NCBI RefSeq assembly: GCF_002208135.1 | Contig: NZ_CP021646.1 | Location: forward strand, 43,501 to 107,500 | DNA: 64,000 bases | Source of the DNA: Pseudoalteromonas piscicida | GTDB lineage: Bacteria; Pseudomonadota; Gammaproteobacteria; Enterobacterales; Alteromonadaceae | Direction of reading: 5' to 3' | In this document: piece after piece, positions 25,977-35,130 of the stretch | Position numbering within the stretch: position 1 is the stretch's first letter | How the letters are laid out: each line of letters begins with the position of its first letter | Notes under the pieces: generated by a model | The model's input: only the letters and a program-made list of their open reading frames with translations | Told to the model about the DNA's origin: nothing | The model's database searches: none | Translations under genes and position numbers: made by a program

Positions 25977-27503
25977 ATGTCTATAGAAAAAGCGCGGATC
26001 ACGCTATGTAACCTAGAAAAGTCCGACTACGATCAGGTCAAATCATTAATGGACGAAGCTTACCCTGATCTCGGTGGTGCGTGGCCTAGTCATACGATAT
26101 TTAGGTTGATTGACCAGTTTCCTGAGGGACAGATCGGTGTAAAAGACGGTGACCGTCTCGTCGGTATTGCACTTAGTGTTCAAGTTGACTATCAAACCTT
26201 TTCTAATCCGCATACCTATGAAGAGATTGTTGATGCGCATAGCCGAATTTTTAGTGATAGTAATGCCGATGCACTGTACGGACTTGATGTAGTAATAGCT
26301 AAAAGTCACCGTGGTCTACGCCTTGGTCGTCGACTTTATGATGCCCGCAAAGAGCTCTGTCGTCAGTACAACTTGCGCGCAATTTTAGCGGGTGGTCGTA
26401 TCCCGCTTTATAAGCAATTCCGTGGCAGTATGTCGCCAATGGAATATATAAACAAAGTCGATCATAAAGAATTACACGACCCCATTCTAAGCTTCCAACT
26501 TGCCAACGACTTCCAAGTAAAGCGACTGCTTAAACAATATCTGCCGGAAGATCAGGACTCCGAAGGCTATGCAACCCTACTTGAGTGGAATAACATTCTC
26601 TTCGAGCCTACCGATACCGTGATAGAAAGTAAGAAAACCATCGTCAGAGTGGGGGCGGTACAGTGGCAAATGCGCCGGGTGGAATCGGTAGAGGAGCTAA
26701 TGAAGCAGGTTGAGTATTTTGTGGACACGGTCTCGGATTACCAAAGTGACTTTATCCTGTTCCCTGAATTCTTCAACGCGCCACTAATGGGGCTTGGCAG
26801 CTATAGAAATCAGACCGAAGCTATCCGTGCATTGGCGACATATACTGAGCAGTTCAGAGCCGCCATGTCGCAAATGGCGATTGAGTACAATGCCAATATT
26901 ATTACCGGCTCTATGCCGCTACTTGAGGGCGACAAGCTCTACAACGTCAGTTATTTGTGCCACCGCTCCGGCAAGGTCGATGAACAGCGTAAAATTCATA
27001 TTACTCCTCACGAAGACTATGACTGGGTTATCAAGGGCGGTGATAAAATTGAGGTGTTTGATACGGATGCAGGTCGGGTAGGGATCCAAGTATGCTACGA
27101 CGTGGAGTTCCCAGAGTTATCGCGGATTATGGCTGAAAAAGGGTTGGATATTTTGTTTGTACCATTTTGGACTGACACAAAAAACAGTTACTTACGAGTC
27201 AGACACTGTGCGCAGGCGCGGGCGGTTGAAAACGAATGCTACGTCGTTATTGCAGGCAGTGTTGGCAACTTACCTCAGGTAGAAAGCCTAGATGTGCAGT
27301 ACGCGCAGTCAGCGGTGTTGACGCCGTCAGACTTTGCTTTTCCTCATGATGCCGCACTTAACGAAGCAACACCGAATACGGAAATGCTTTTATTCAGTGA
27401 CTTAGACTTAGATAAACTCAAAATATTGCATAGTGAAGGAACGGTGCGTAATTTACGAGACCGAAGGAAAGATTTGTATTCTGTGGAGCTGAAACAAAAA
27501 TAG
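25977..27503 (+). CDS. Bifunctional GNAT acetyltransferase / carbon-nitrogen hydrolase (nitrilase fold)
   Basis: A 508-residue two-domain protein. Residues about 5-215 form a GNAT domain (LRLGRRLYDARKELC as the acetyl-CoA loop). Residues about 222-500 are a nitrilase-superfamily amidase with the full triad E264 (LFPEFFNAP), K339 (RKIHITPHE) and C373 (VCYDVEFPE). Such fusions are widespread and conserved but their substrate is not established; an amide of an amino compound that the GNAT half could acetylate is plausible. TTGGAG precedes the ATG. A SugE-type exporter starts 1 base after its stop, so they form an operon. Confidence 0.9.
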   Translation: MSIEKARITLCNLEKSDYDQVKSLMDEAYPDLGGAWPSHTIFRLIDQFPEGQIGVKDGDRLVGIALSVQVDYQTFSNPHTYEEIVDAHSRIFSDSNADALYGLDVVIAKSHRGLRLGRRLYDARKELCRQYNLRAILAGGRIPLYKQFRGSMSPMEYINKVDHKELHDPILSFQLANDFQVKRLLKQYLPEDQDSEGYATLLEWNNILFEPTDTVIESKKTIVRVGAVQWQMRRVESVEELMKQVEYFVDTVSDYQSDFILFPEFFNAPLMGLGSYRNQTEAIRALATYTEQFRAAMSQMAIEYNANIITGSMPLLEGDKLYNVSYLCHRSGKVDEQRKIHITPHEDYDWVIKGGDKIEVFDTDAGRVGIQVCYDVEFPELSRIMAEKGLDILFVPFWTDTKNSYLRVRHCAQARAVENECYVVIAGSVGNLPQVESLDVQYAQSAVLTPSDFAFPHDAALNEATPNTEMLLFSDLDLDKLKILHSEGTVRNLRDRRKDLYSVELKQK

Positions 27504-27504
27504 T

Positions 27505-27819
27505 ATGGCGTGGGTTTATTTGATTATGGCTGGCCTGTTTGAAATTGGTTGGCCTGTGGGTCTGAAAATGGCCCAACAAGCTGATACGCGCTGGTTAGGC
27601 ATAGTGATAGCCGTTGGTTTTATGGCTTTGAGTGGATGGATGCTATGGCTAGCACAAAAGCAAATTCCACTGGGCACCTCATATGCTGTGTGGACGGGTA
27701 TTGGTGCGGCAGGCACATTCTTAGTGGGTATCTTTTTTTACGGTGACCCAAGTAGTTTTATGCGCTACTTGGGCGTTTTACTTATCATCAGTGGTGTGGT
27801 GGTACTTAAGTTAGCATAA
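27505..27819 (+). CDS. SMR-family exporter, SugE/Gdx type
   Basis: A 104-residue inner-membrane protein with four helices. The SMR glutamate is in GLFEIGWPVGLK (E13), and the GTSYAVWTGIGAAGTFL segment is typical of SugE/Gdx. Gdx members export guanidinium; other SMR proteins export quaternary amines. The start is 1 base after the GNAT-nitrilase gene, so the exporter may remove a substrate or product of that enzyme. No guanidine riboswitch is visible upstream. The 3' end overlaps the convergent EamA gene by 14 bases. Confidence 0.85.
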   Translation: MAWVYLIMAGLFEIGWPVGLKMAQQADTRWLGIVIAVGFMALSGWMLWLAQKQIPLGTSYAVWTGIGAAGTFLVGIFFYGDPSSFMRYLGVLLIISGVVVLKLA

Positions 27820-28675
27820 CCAAAACAGCAGCGACGGCGATAAGTAACAGTCCCATTGAGTCACGCTTCTTTACCGGTGCTTTGAGCCATAAAAATGAGA
27901 TAAGCAAAGTGAAAAACACTTCGATTTGACCGAGTGTTTTTACGTAGGCTACATGCTCAAGGCTCATTGCGCTAAACCAACCTATAGAACCGATACAGCT
28001 GCTGACACTAATTGCTACTGTCAGTTTTCGACGTTGCCACAGTACGCGCCAAGAGTGTGGCTCTCGCATCATTATATAAATGCTCAACATCACAGTTTGG
28101 CAAACGAGCACCAACAGTAACACCCATGCTGCACTGTGAGGAAAAGGTAGACCCGATGCGATACTGGCTTCGCGAACCCAAAGTGAGGTGAGCGCGAAGC
28201 TTGTTCCGCAGGCGAGTCCTACAAGTGCGGTTTTACCATTGAAGGCTCGCAGGCTAAAACCACTCAATAACAACACGGCGATGGCGCCGATAAAGACACC
28301 AAACCAACCAAGTAAAGTTAAGTGTGAACCAAAAAAGAGTACGCCCAAAATTGCCGCTACGAGTGCCTCACTCTTCGCAAGTCCAGCACCTATGGCGTAA
28401 TTATTCTGCTTAAACAGCACCACCATTAGCCCCGTCGCGATGATCTGCATGATACTGGCACCTAGCACATAGGCTAGAAAGTCATCGTTAATGACGAGTG
28501 GCTCTGCGGGAGCGATATGGTAAAGGCTCCAAAGATATAACCCCGCGAGTGGGCTGGCTAATATAAACCGCGCCAAGGTGACGCTGGCTGTGGAGGCATT
28601 TTCACTCAATTTGCTTTGAAAGGCATTTCGCCAAGCCTGAGAAAAAGCAGCTAGTAAGGTGAACAAAATCCACAT
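27806..28675 (-). CDS. EamA/DMT-family membrane transporter
   Basis: A 289-residue protein with about ten hydrophobic segments and the two-repeat EamA layout (for example LVAAILGVLFFGSHLTLLGW and FTLLISFLWLKAPVKKRD). The KSEALVAAILG part resembles the KSE region of DMT exporters. The substrate is unknown. It has no close paralogue of the 9453-10367 gene in operon context; it stands alone and converges on the SMR gene, overlapping it by 14 bases. The start codon has only a weak ribosome site. Confidence 0.85.
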   Translation of the reverse strand: MWILFTLLAAFSQAWRNAFQSKLSENASTASVTLARFILASPLAGLYLWSLYHIAPAEPLVINDDFLAYVLGASIMQIIATGLMVVLFKQNNYAIGAGLAKSEALVAAILGVLFFGSHLTLLGWFGVFIGAIAVLLLSGFSLRAFNGKTALVGLACGTSFALTSLWVREASIASGLPFPHSAAWVLLLVLVCQTVMLSIYIMMREPHSWRVLWQRRKLTVAISVSSCIGSIGWFSAMSLEHVAYVKTLGQIEVFFTLLISFLWLKAPVKKRDSMGLLLIAVAAVLVMLT

Positions 28676-28981
28676 GAGAGGTGACTCTACAATGCTCGAA
28701 TGTGCATCAGCATAACGGATCGGAGCGAGTCTGAATAAATGAATTATCGTGATAGTGAAAATAATTCAATGTGTATTCAAGATGCTGGGTGACTTTTCTC
28801 TTGTGATTGGCGTACTGCGACAATTTGCCACATGGTCAATTTTCAATGTCACGATATGATTAAGGTCGATGCTACGAGGTTTGGCCATAGGTCTGAGTGT
28901 GTATACTGACTTATGGCTTCTCTTTTTTGATCTATTCTGTTTTACTGAACGTTAGTAATGAAAAGGTTAAAGGAGTATCTT
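28676..28981. other. Intergenic region, no gene seen
   Basis: About 306 bases between divergent EamA and MAPEG-type genes. I see no ORF with a ribosome site and no strong hairpin. A TATACT at about 28902 could be the -10 for the MAPEG gene, but the -35 is unclear. Confidence 0.4.
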
Positions 28982-29368
28982 GTGGATATATTAATCATCT
29001 GTGCAATTCTTGCCATCTTACTACCTTATTTTGCCAAAATTCCTGTGGCAGTGGCAATGAACAAAGAAGGGGGCTATGACAACAAGCACCCGCGTGAACA
29101 GCAAAAGAAACTGACTGGGCTGGGGGCAAGAGCACTGGCTGCACATCAAAACTGTTTTGAGTCATTAGCCGTGTTTGCTGTTGCTTTGGCCGTTGCGTTT
29201 GGTACTCAAACCTATACTTCTCTTGTCGAATGGCTAGCCATTGGCCATATTGTCGCTCGAGCATTATATTGTGTGCTGTATTGGGCGAACATTGACGTGC
29301 TGCGCTCCATTGTATGGGCGCTAGGGCTCGGCTCTGCTATCGCCATTATCGTGGTATGTGGATTGTAG
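28982..29368 (+). CDS. MAPEG-family membrane protein
   Basis: A 128-residue protein with four membrane helices. It fits the MAPEG family of glutathione-related and eicosanoid enzymes: a first helix, then NKHPREQQKKLTGLGARALAAHQN, FESLAVFAVALAVAF and RALYCVLYWANIDVLRS. I start it at the GTG at 28982, because AAGGAG is 6 bases upstream; the in-frame ATG at 28958 has no comparable signal. Bacterial members are mostly uncharacterised. It is a single gene, convergent with the pseudouridine synthase. Confidence 0.8.
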   Translation: MDILIICAILAILLPYFAKIPVAVAMNKEGGYDNKHPREQQKKLTGLGARALAAHQNCFESLAVFAVALAVAFGTQTYTSLVEWLAIGHIVARALYCVLYWANIDVLRSIVWALGLGSAIAIIVVCGL

Positions 29369-29392
29369 TCCCTTTTTTGGGTGACTCTGTAC

Positions 29393-30091
29393 TCAGGTCA
29401 ACTGAATTAACTCTGCTGAAATCTCTTTTACTTCGGCAGAGTCAACCTTTAGCTGTGTCAATGCCAAGTTTGCTATGCGCACTCGGAATAAGTCGATAAC
29501 CCGATAACCACAGTAGTGTGCCATTCTTCTTATTTGGCGATTGAGTCCTTGTCGTAACACTATTCTAAAGCGGTCATGTGCGATTTGTTCAACGGTACAG
29601 GGGAGGGTTATTTGGCCCTTTACGGGCACGCCGGCTGCCATTTTAAGGCAAAAATCTGGGTCCAGAGGCTTATCGACTTGCACCTCATATTCTTTCTCTT
29701 GATGATGGTCTGGGTGGATTAACTGCTGACACAGTGCTCCATCATTGGTGAGTAGTAGTAAGCCTCGACTGTCTTTGTCTAGCCGACCTATCGGATACAC
29801 ACGACACGATTTTGGTAGTACATGGTAGATACTTGCTGGATCATCGGGGTTCACTTTGCAGTCTATACCAACAGGTTTATGGTAAACAAAGAGTCTTCTC
29901 GCTTGCGGCGGTGCGACCGATTCACCATCGACCATAATGCAATCGGTCAAATTGATGTGATCTATGTGGTTGGCCAAACGACCATTTACGGTCACTCTTG
30001 CAGTATCAATTAAGCGAGACGCTTGTCGCCTAGAGCAAACACCGCAGTGGCTGAGATATTTAGCCAAACGCATCGGATAGGACATAGACAT
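29393..30091 (-). CDS. RsuA/RluF-family rRNA pseudouridine synthase
   Basis: A protein of about 233 residues with an N-terminal S4 domain (RLAKYLSHCGVCSRRQASRLI) and the catalytic domain carrying the conserved Asp in GRLDKDSRGLLLLTND. The C-terminal GLNRQIRRMAHYCGYRV segment completes the RsuA-type pattern. It isomerises a uridine in rRNA. The VFR-type similarity and the KEYEVQVDKPLD stretch are closer to E. coli RluF (23S U2604) than to RsuA. The start could be any of three ATGs at 30073, 30085 or 30091. Confidence 0.88.
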   Translation of the reverse strand: MSMSYPMRLAKYLSHCGVCSRRQASRLIDTARVTVNGRLANHIDHINLTDCIMVDGESVAPPQARRLFVYHKPVGIDCKVNPDDPASIYHVLPKSCRVYPIGRLDKDSRGLLLLTNDGALCQQLIHPDHHQEKEYEVQVDKPLDPDFCLKMAAGVPVKGQITLPCTVEQIAHDRFRIVLRQGLNRQIRRMAHYCGYRVIDLFRVRIANLALTQLKVDSAEVKEISAELIQLT

Positions 30092-30167
30092 CCACATGAT
30101 CAAAAAGAGATAACAGCGCGTATTGTAGGGCAACAGACTGTTTGGATCTATGCATGGGGGAATATCA

Positions 30168-30473
30168 ATGGCCATTGCGTTTTCAAAGTTAAAACAGCAT
30201 CAACCGCTGCAAAAGGTAATAGTGCATTCCATTGATTTAGCGCTTTATCAAGTCAGCGTGCTTATTAATAACGTGGAATATTATGTTACGGAAGAAAATG
30301 GTGAGTTTTTAAAAGCGCATAATCCGCTGCAAATTCAAAAACGCCTGCTTGATATTAGTTACATGGAAATGGTGATTAGGCATCAAAGCGCTTATGACGA
30401 GATGGTAGGGCACCCAGTATCAGCCAATGACAATACACTGGAAGTGCCCTTTGGTCGTAATAACCTGTTTTAA
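30168..30473 (+). CDS. DUF6482-like small protein
   Basis: A 101-residue soluble protein. VIVHSIDLALYQVSVLINNVEYYV followed by a short helix-rich C-terminal part and a TLEVPF end recalls the DUF6482 family of marine gammaproteobacteria, which has no known function. GGGGGA sits 6 bases before the ATG at 30168; the ATG at 30150 is less likely. It is divergent from the pseudouridine synthase and nearly touches the converging SDR gene. Confidence 0.7.
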   Translation: MAIAFSKLKQHQPLQKVIVHSIDLALYQVSVLINNVEYYVTEENGEFLKAHNPLQIQKRLLDISYMEMVIRHQSAYDEMVGHPVSANDNTLEVPFGRNNLF

Positions 30474-30476
30474 GCG

Positions 30477-31346
30477 TTATCTGTGTTTAGCAAGTACTTC
30501 ACTCACAGCGGTTGCAAAATCGCGTTGGTGAGCGATCCCCATGTTAATCAATCTTGTGTCTTTTAGGGCACAATTTTGTGGTCTTGTGGCATCGTCACTC
30601 GGTTGGCTCAGCGGCACGAGATCTTGCGTCGGTAGCTGCAAAGCCTGCGCCATGACCAGCGCCATTTCATACTTCGTTAATGCTTGATTGCCACTGATAT
30701 GAATAATCCCACCAAGGCTAGGCTGTGCGATAACATCTTTGAGCGTTAGCGCAATATCATTGACGTGGGTGGGGTAGCGAATGGCCCAGTGATCGTGACT
30801 TGAAGCGGAGTCGGCTAACAGCTGTTTTGCAATAACGGTTACCGCAGATTCTTCCAGCGCTTTTACCTCGCCGTATAATACTGGCACTCGTACTATGGTG
30901 TGTAATGCGCTATCCGCCAGTATTGCACGTTCCGCAGCTTGCTTGGTTTGGCCGTAGAAGTTCACAGGATTAGTGATATCTGTTTCAACATAAGGTGCTG
31001 AGGTGCCATCAAACACATAGTCAGTACTAATAAAGAAAAACCGAATATCTCTTTCGCGGCAGGCTTGGGCTAAAAACTCGGTTGCTGCAACATTGAGCGC
31101 AAGCGTTGCCGCTTGGTCTCGCTCACATTGCTCTGGTCTACGCTCTGCTGCTGCGTGAATAAGTACCTCTGGGCTATGATTATCTAAGAAATCTAAAACC
31201 GAATTGTGGTCAGCCAAGTCAAGTTTGTGAAGTGGCGCGGCTGCTCGGCTAAAGCCACATCCTAAAATCTCGTGGGTACTACTTAGCTCTTGGCAAAGTG
31301 CGCGACCCAATAAGCCCGTTGCACCAGTGATCATGACTTTAGACAT
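30477..31346 (-). CDS. RmlD-like NAD(P)-dependent sugar nucleotide reductase family protein
   Basis: A 289-residue extended short-chain dehydrogenase. The Rossmann loop is TGATGLLG at the N-terminus, followed by HAAAERRPEQCE, STDYVFDG and the catalytic Y-x-x-x-K in FYGQTKQAAE. This set is shared by dTDP-4-dehydrorhamnose reductase and by the MAT2B-like branch. No other rhamnose genes are near, so it is probably not a plain RmlD. I use the ATG at 31346 (MSKVMITG) rather than the one 12 bases upstream. The substrate is unknown. Confidence 0.82.
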   Translation of the reverse strand: MSKVMITGATGLLGRALCQELSSTHEILGCGFSRAAAPLHKLDLADHNSVLDFLDNHSPEVLIHAAAERRPEQCERDQAATLALNVAATEFLAQACRERDIRFFFISTDYVFDGTSAPYVETDITNPVNFYGQTKQAAERAILADSALHTIVRVPVLYGEVKALEESAVTVIAKQLLADSASSHDHWAIRYPTHVNDIALTLKDVIAQPSLGGIIHISGNQALTKYEMALVMAQALQLPTQDLVPLSQPSDDATRPQNCALKDTRLINMGIAHQRDFATAVSEVLAKHR

Positions 31347-31460
31347 AGAAAACAGCATCCTTTTTTAAAAGAGCCAGTACAGTAGCAAAGTCGGAAGAAA
31401 AACTACAGATTTGTATCAGATTACGCTAAGGTTGGGATAAGGCTAAAAAAGGGACAAAAA

Positions 31461-32801
31461 ATGAAAAAAAATATTTTGCTAACTGGTTTGTTGACGGTGA
31501 GTGCGCAAGTGAGTGCGACCCAAATATTTGCGAAAAATAGTGATTGTGTCACTGATGAAAGTAAAGCGCCCATTGAAATATACAAGCAAAGCTCAAAGTC
31601 AATGCGTTTGTTGGGAGGACAAGAGGCGAGTAATGGCGAGCTATCAGATGTTGTCACTGTACTGCTTGACGATGTTAGATTGTCACTATTTGACGCATTA
31701 TCTGAAGAAGCTAAAGCGTTTGAAAAAGGTATAATTATTAAAAATGCTTCATTTAAAAGAACGGCTGATGGGTGGTCGAAAAGAGCTGTTGTATCCGGGA
31801 AAGTTGTAGCTCAGCCCGTTTTATCTTGCCATTATACTGAAGTACTCACAGCAAAAAACACCGAGCTGATATCTGGTGCTGTTTTTTCATCCAAGCCAAC
31901 TACCCATTCAATAACTTATAAAACAACGATTGATCCGCACAAAAGTCGACTCAAGCCAAAGCTAACAGAGGTACTTGATACTTCTGTTACTAGGGACCGA
32001 GTATTTGGTATTAAGCTCGGAGACTCTTTTTCACAAGCGGAAGAGAAAGTAGGCCGTTTTACGATTCAATGGCCAATTAATGCGTATCAAAAGTTTGCAT
32101 TTATTGGTCGCAATAATGTGTTTTTATTTGAACATGATAGGCTCGTGGGGTACCAATATGCATTCAATCTTCTTCCTATCAGTCTTGCAAATCTAATTGA
32201 TATTTATGATGTTGCTCTTGCGACACCACTAAGTCACCAACATACTCAAATTGCAAATCGTGACTTGGATGAGGTGACGGTTTCCGAACTTAAGGAAAAG
32301 TTTCCTGACATCAAGTTTTTTGTTGAGGGGAGATATACGACCGATCCAAAAACCAAGCTATCATCCCTCACCATAGGCAAAACAGAGATTGCGAAACCAA
32401 TCACTCCTGCATGCTGGAGTGGTCAAGAAGATATCGAATCCTTTATTGCGAAGCATCAGGGCGGCTTAATACGATGGTATGGTCTTGATAAGAAAACGCT
32501 ATTTTACACCGGATGTAATCAGTTAATTGAGCAAAGCCAATTTGGTCGAGTGACAGGAGTTAAGCTGTTAGAGAGTTGGTCGTTAAGCAATGCAAATTTA
32601 TCTGGGTTGACCGCGATATCGAATGCTCTTGCCCCTTGGCAATTCTATGGAGTGAATTATCTTGATCCTGAAAGTCGAGCGTCTCAAATAGGTTCTACTG
32701 AAAATTTATATGGCACTATTGAGGTAGTAAACTCTGATTGGGTCGGTCACTTCAAATCTTACGATGGTCAGCTTGTTTCTGCTGAGTTTGAAAAGATGTA
32801 G
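31461..32801 (+). CDS. Secreted protein of unknown family
   Basis: A 446-residue protein with a signal peptide (about 1-19, ending VSAT). The mature part is beta-rich, with an internal segment (RVFGIKLGDSFSQAEEKVG, about 181-199) that resembles the GI-LG-S-eqv-k-LG pattern of small periplasmic repeats. Cysteines near 29, 119, 314 and 345 could form two disulfides. There is no catalytic motif that I recognise. It is a single gene between the SDR gene and the POT transporter. I assign no function. Confidence 0.75.
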   Translation: MKKNILLTGLLTVSAQVSATQIFAKNSDCVTDESKAPIEIYKQSSKSMRLLGGQEASNGELSDVVTVLLDDVRLSLFDALSEEAKAFEKGIIIKNASFKRTADGWSKRAVVSGKVVAQPVLSCHYTEVLTAKNTELISGAVFSSKPTTHSITYKTTIDPHKSRLKPKLTEVLDTSVTRDRVFGIKLGDSFSQAEEKVGRFTIQWPINAYQKFAFIGRNNVFLFEHDRLVGYQYAFNLLPISLANLIDIYDVALATPLSHQHTQIANRDLDEVTVSELKEKFPDIKFFVEGRYTTDPKTKLSSLTIGKTEIAKPITPACWSGQEDIESFIAKHQGGLIRWYGLDKKTLFYTGCNQLIEQSQFGRVTGVKLLESWSLSNANLSGLTAISNALAPWQFYGVNYLDPESRASQIGSTENLYGTIEVVNSDWVGHFKSYDGQLVSAEFEKM

Positions 32802-32830
32802 GAGCCATCACTCCTACACCTCTAATTTAT

Positions 32831-34342
32831 TTAAGCCGTTTGCTCTGTTAGCGGCTTTTCAGATTGCTTTTCCCAGTGCCTGGTTTTCAGACCAAGTACA
32901 CCAACAAATACACCAATACCGATCGTAAATAGTGCAATTTGCAGATAAAGATTGGGTAAGTCTTCGATATTATTAGGGTCAAAGCTACCCGCAAGCAGGC
33001 CCGAGAAGATATTACCAATTGAGTAAGTGAGTACGAAAACGCCCATCATTTGCCCAGCAAAACGCTTGGGTGACAACTTACTTACTGCGCTTAACGCCAC
33101 AGGACTTAAGCAAAGTTCACCCACGGTGTGCAAAAAGTAAGTGGTGATCAACCACATCGGTGCTACTTGTAGGCCTTGAGCTGCATATTGGGAAGCGAAA
33201 AACATCACAATAAATCCGCTCGCCATGATGATCAGACCAATCGCACATTTCACGCTATAGGTTGGAGTGATCATGCGCTTAGCCAAGTTAATCCATAGCG
33301 CAGCAAAGAAAGGAGATAACACGATAATGAAGAAAGCGTTGGCTGATTGGAACCAAGCGGTGGGAATACTAAAGCTGCCTATTAAGCGGTCCGTATAATC
33401 ACGAGCAAAGAGGTTAAGCGAAGAACCAGCTTGTTCGAAACCAGACCAAAAACAAGTGGAAGCAACACACACTAAAAAGAGTGCCCACATCCGGCGTTTT
33501 TCATCGGCATCAAGATTACCGCCAAAGTAGATATAACCGTAATACAAAAAGAAAGTAACGGTAAAGGCAATCGCGACATATTTTGCGAGCTCTACAGGGT
33601 TAATCACAAAAATACCTGTAAATGCCGCTGTCGTTATTGCTGCAACAGCTACAATGACTAAAGCAATCGCCCCCCAAGCTTTAGCACCTTGACTCCCCGT
33701 CATTGGGTTAGTTGGCGCATTGCCAACGGTAGCGATGTGTTTGTCTGTAAGGCGATAGTTTACTAAACCGATTGCCATGCCTACAGCAGCTGCGCCAAAG
33801 GCCCAGTGCCAGCCAACGTTTTCCATAAAGTAACCACATACCGCATAGCCGATCACCGACCCTAGGTTGATCCCCATATAGTAAATCGCGTAGCCGCTGT
33901 CACGGCGGTTATCTTCATCGGTATAAAGCTGGCCAACCATGGCACTGATATTTGGTTTTAATAAACCGGTACCACTGGCAACAAAGATAAGGCCAACAAA
34001 AAAGGAAAATTGACTGGGGATGGCAAGAATGATGTGGCCGCACATGATGATAATGCCGCCGTACCAAACCGCACGTTGGCCACCCAATAAACGGTCCGCT
34101 ATCCAACCACCTGGTAAACCTAAGAAATACACTGAGCCAGTATAGAGGCCATATATTGCGGCGGCGGAGGCAACGGTAAAGCCAAGGCCTTCTTGCTGCA
34201 AGGTAGCCGTCATGAAAAGTACTAACATGGCGCGCATGCCATAATAACTCATTCGTTCCCACATTTCCGTGAGAAACAGAGTTTGCAGGCCTTTTGGATG
34301 ACCAAAAAAGCCTGTATCACTTGTTGTGTCCTGTGATGACAT
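32831..34342 (-). CDS. POT/PTR2-family proton-dependent peptide transporter
   Basis: A 503-residue inner-membrane protein with about 14 helices. The POT signatures are present: EMWERMSYYGMRAML near the N-terminus (ExxERFxYY-type), GGWIADRLLGGQRAVWYGG, and GTGLLKPNISAMVGQLY. It imports di- and tripeptides with protons, similar to E. coli DtpA-D. A single gene on the minus strand, separate from the yigB cluster by about 85 bases. Likely useful for peptide growth in marine settings, which is an inference. Confidence 0.93.
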   Translation of the reverse strand: MSSQDTTSDTGFFGHPKGLQTLFLTEMWERMSYYGMRAMLVLFMTATLQQEGLGFTVASAAAIYGLYTGSVYFLGLPGGWIADRLLGGQRAVWYGGIIIMCGHIILAIPSQFSFFVGLIFVASGTGLLKPNISAMVGQLYTDEDNRRDSGYAIYYMGINLGSVIGYAVCGYFMENVGWHWAFGAAAVGMAIGLVNYRLTDKHIATVGNAPTNPMTGSQGAKAWGAIALVIVAVAAITTAAFTGIFVINPVELAKYVAIAFTVTFFLYYGYIYFGGNLDADEKRRMWALFLVCVASTCFWSGFEQAGSSLNLFARDYTDRLIGSFSIPTAWFQSANAFFIIVLSPFFAALWINLAKRMITPTYSVKCAIGLIIMASGFIVMFFASQYAAQGLQVAPMWLITTYFLHTVGELCLSPVALSAVSKLSPKRFAGQMMGVFVLTYSIGNIFSGLLAGSFDPNNIEDLPNLYLQIALFTIGIGVFVGVLGLKTRHWEKQSEKPLTEQTA

Positions 34343-34426
34343 ATTTCACTTCCATTATTATCGTTTTTTGGAAGTCAATATTAGTACGTTATTCAAGCAC
34401 CGAATGCAACCGCATGAAAGGAAACA

Positions 34427-35128
34427 TTACATCATCTTTTTTAACATTTGTATGTCATCGATTTCCACATTGGCTAATCCTTTGTACTGGTATGGTGCAA
34501 AGTGATTGCGAAGCCAAACGCTAGGGCAGCCGGCACGGTGTGCTCCCTGCACATCGGTATCTAAGCTATCGCCGACATGTAAAAGTTGATGTGGTTTAAG
34601 GTTAAAATGCTGGCAGGCAAGCTGGTAAAGCTCTGGGTGAGGCTTGGCGCGGCCATCAATTCCGGCGCGAAGCACTAAGTCAAAACTATCGCGAAGATTA
34701 AATTTATCTATCTCGACATTACCATTAGTGATAGCAATAATGTGATATTGACTGCGTAACTGAGCAAGCAGGCTGATGACGGCGTCGCTGACCGTGATAT
34801 TACTGCGGGCATCGGCAAAGGATTGGTAGGCTTGTAGCGCGTGCTGTTTACTTGTTGCGGCATCAAACCCCAGTGCAGAAAAGCCCCACTCAAGTGCCAC
34901 TTGACGCCACTTTGTCACATCTTCTGCAAGCGCACTGTTTTGTTTGAGCGCTTCGTTTCGGCATTGAGACCAGAATGATCCCCCTTTCGCTTGCCACTCG
35001 GGAATAGTATTCAGGTGCGCTGTCATGGCGTTAACGGCCGCCATGATAACAGGCCTGTTGTCGTATAGCGTATCGTCTAAATCAAAACTGATGGCGGCAA
35101 TGCCTGAAATGGGCTTATTGAATCGCAT
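34427..35128 (-). CDS. yigB: HAD-family phosphatase, YigB type
   Basis: A 233-residue HAD hydrolase. Motif I is SFDLDDTLYDN, motif II lies in IAITNGN, and motifs III/IV in GRAKPHPELY and LHVGDSLDTDVQGAHRAG. E. coli YigB dephosphorylates FMN and similar compounds. The name is supported by location at the end of dapF-DUF484-xerC-yigB, 2 bases after xerC. Confidence 0.88.
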   Translation of the reverse strand: MRFNKPISGIAAISFDLDDTLYDNRPVIMAAVNAMTAHLNTIPEWQAKGGSFWSQCRNEALKQNSALAEDVTKWRQVALEWGFSALGFDAATSKQHALQAYQSFADARSNITVSDAVISLLAQLRSQYHIIAITNGNVEIDKFNLRDSFDLVLRAGIDGRAKPHPELYQLACQHFNLKPHQLLHVGDSLDTDVQGAHRAGCPSVWLRNHFAPYQYKGLANVEIDDIQMLKKMM

Positions 35129-35130
35129 TG

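Noticed and set aside
31461-32801. Horizontal transfer of the unrecognised secreted protein
   Set aside because: Base composition looks only slightly more AT-rich by eye, there are no mobile-element remnants and the flanks are ordinary; not enough to claim transfer.
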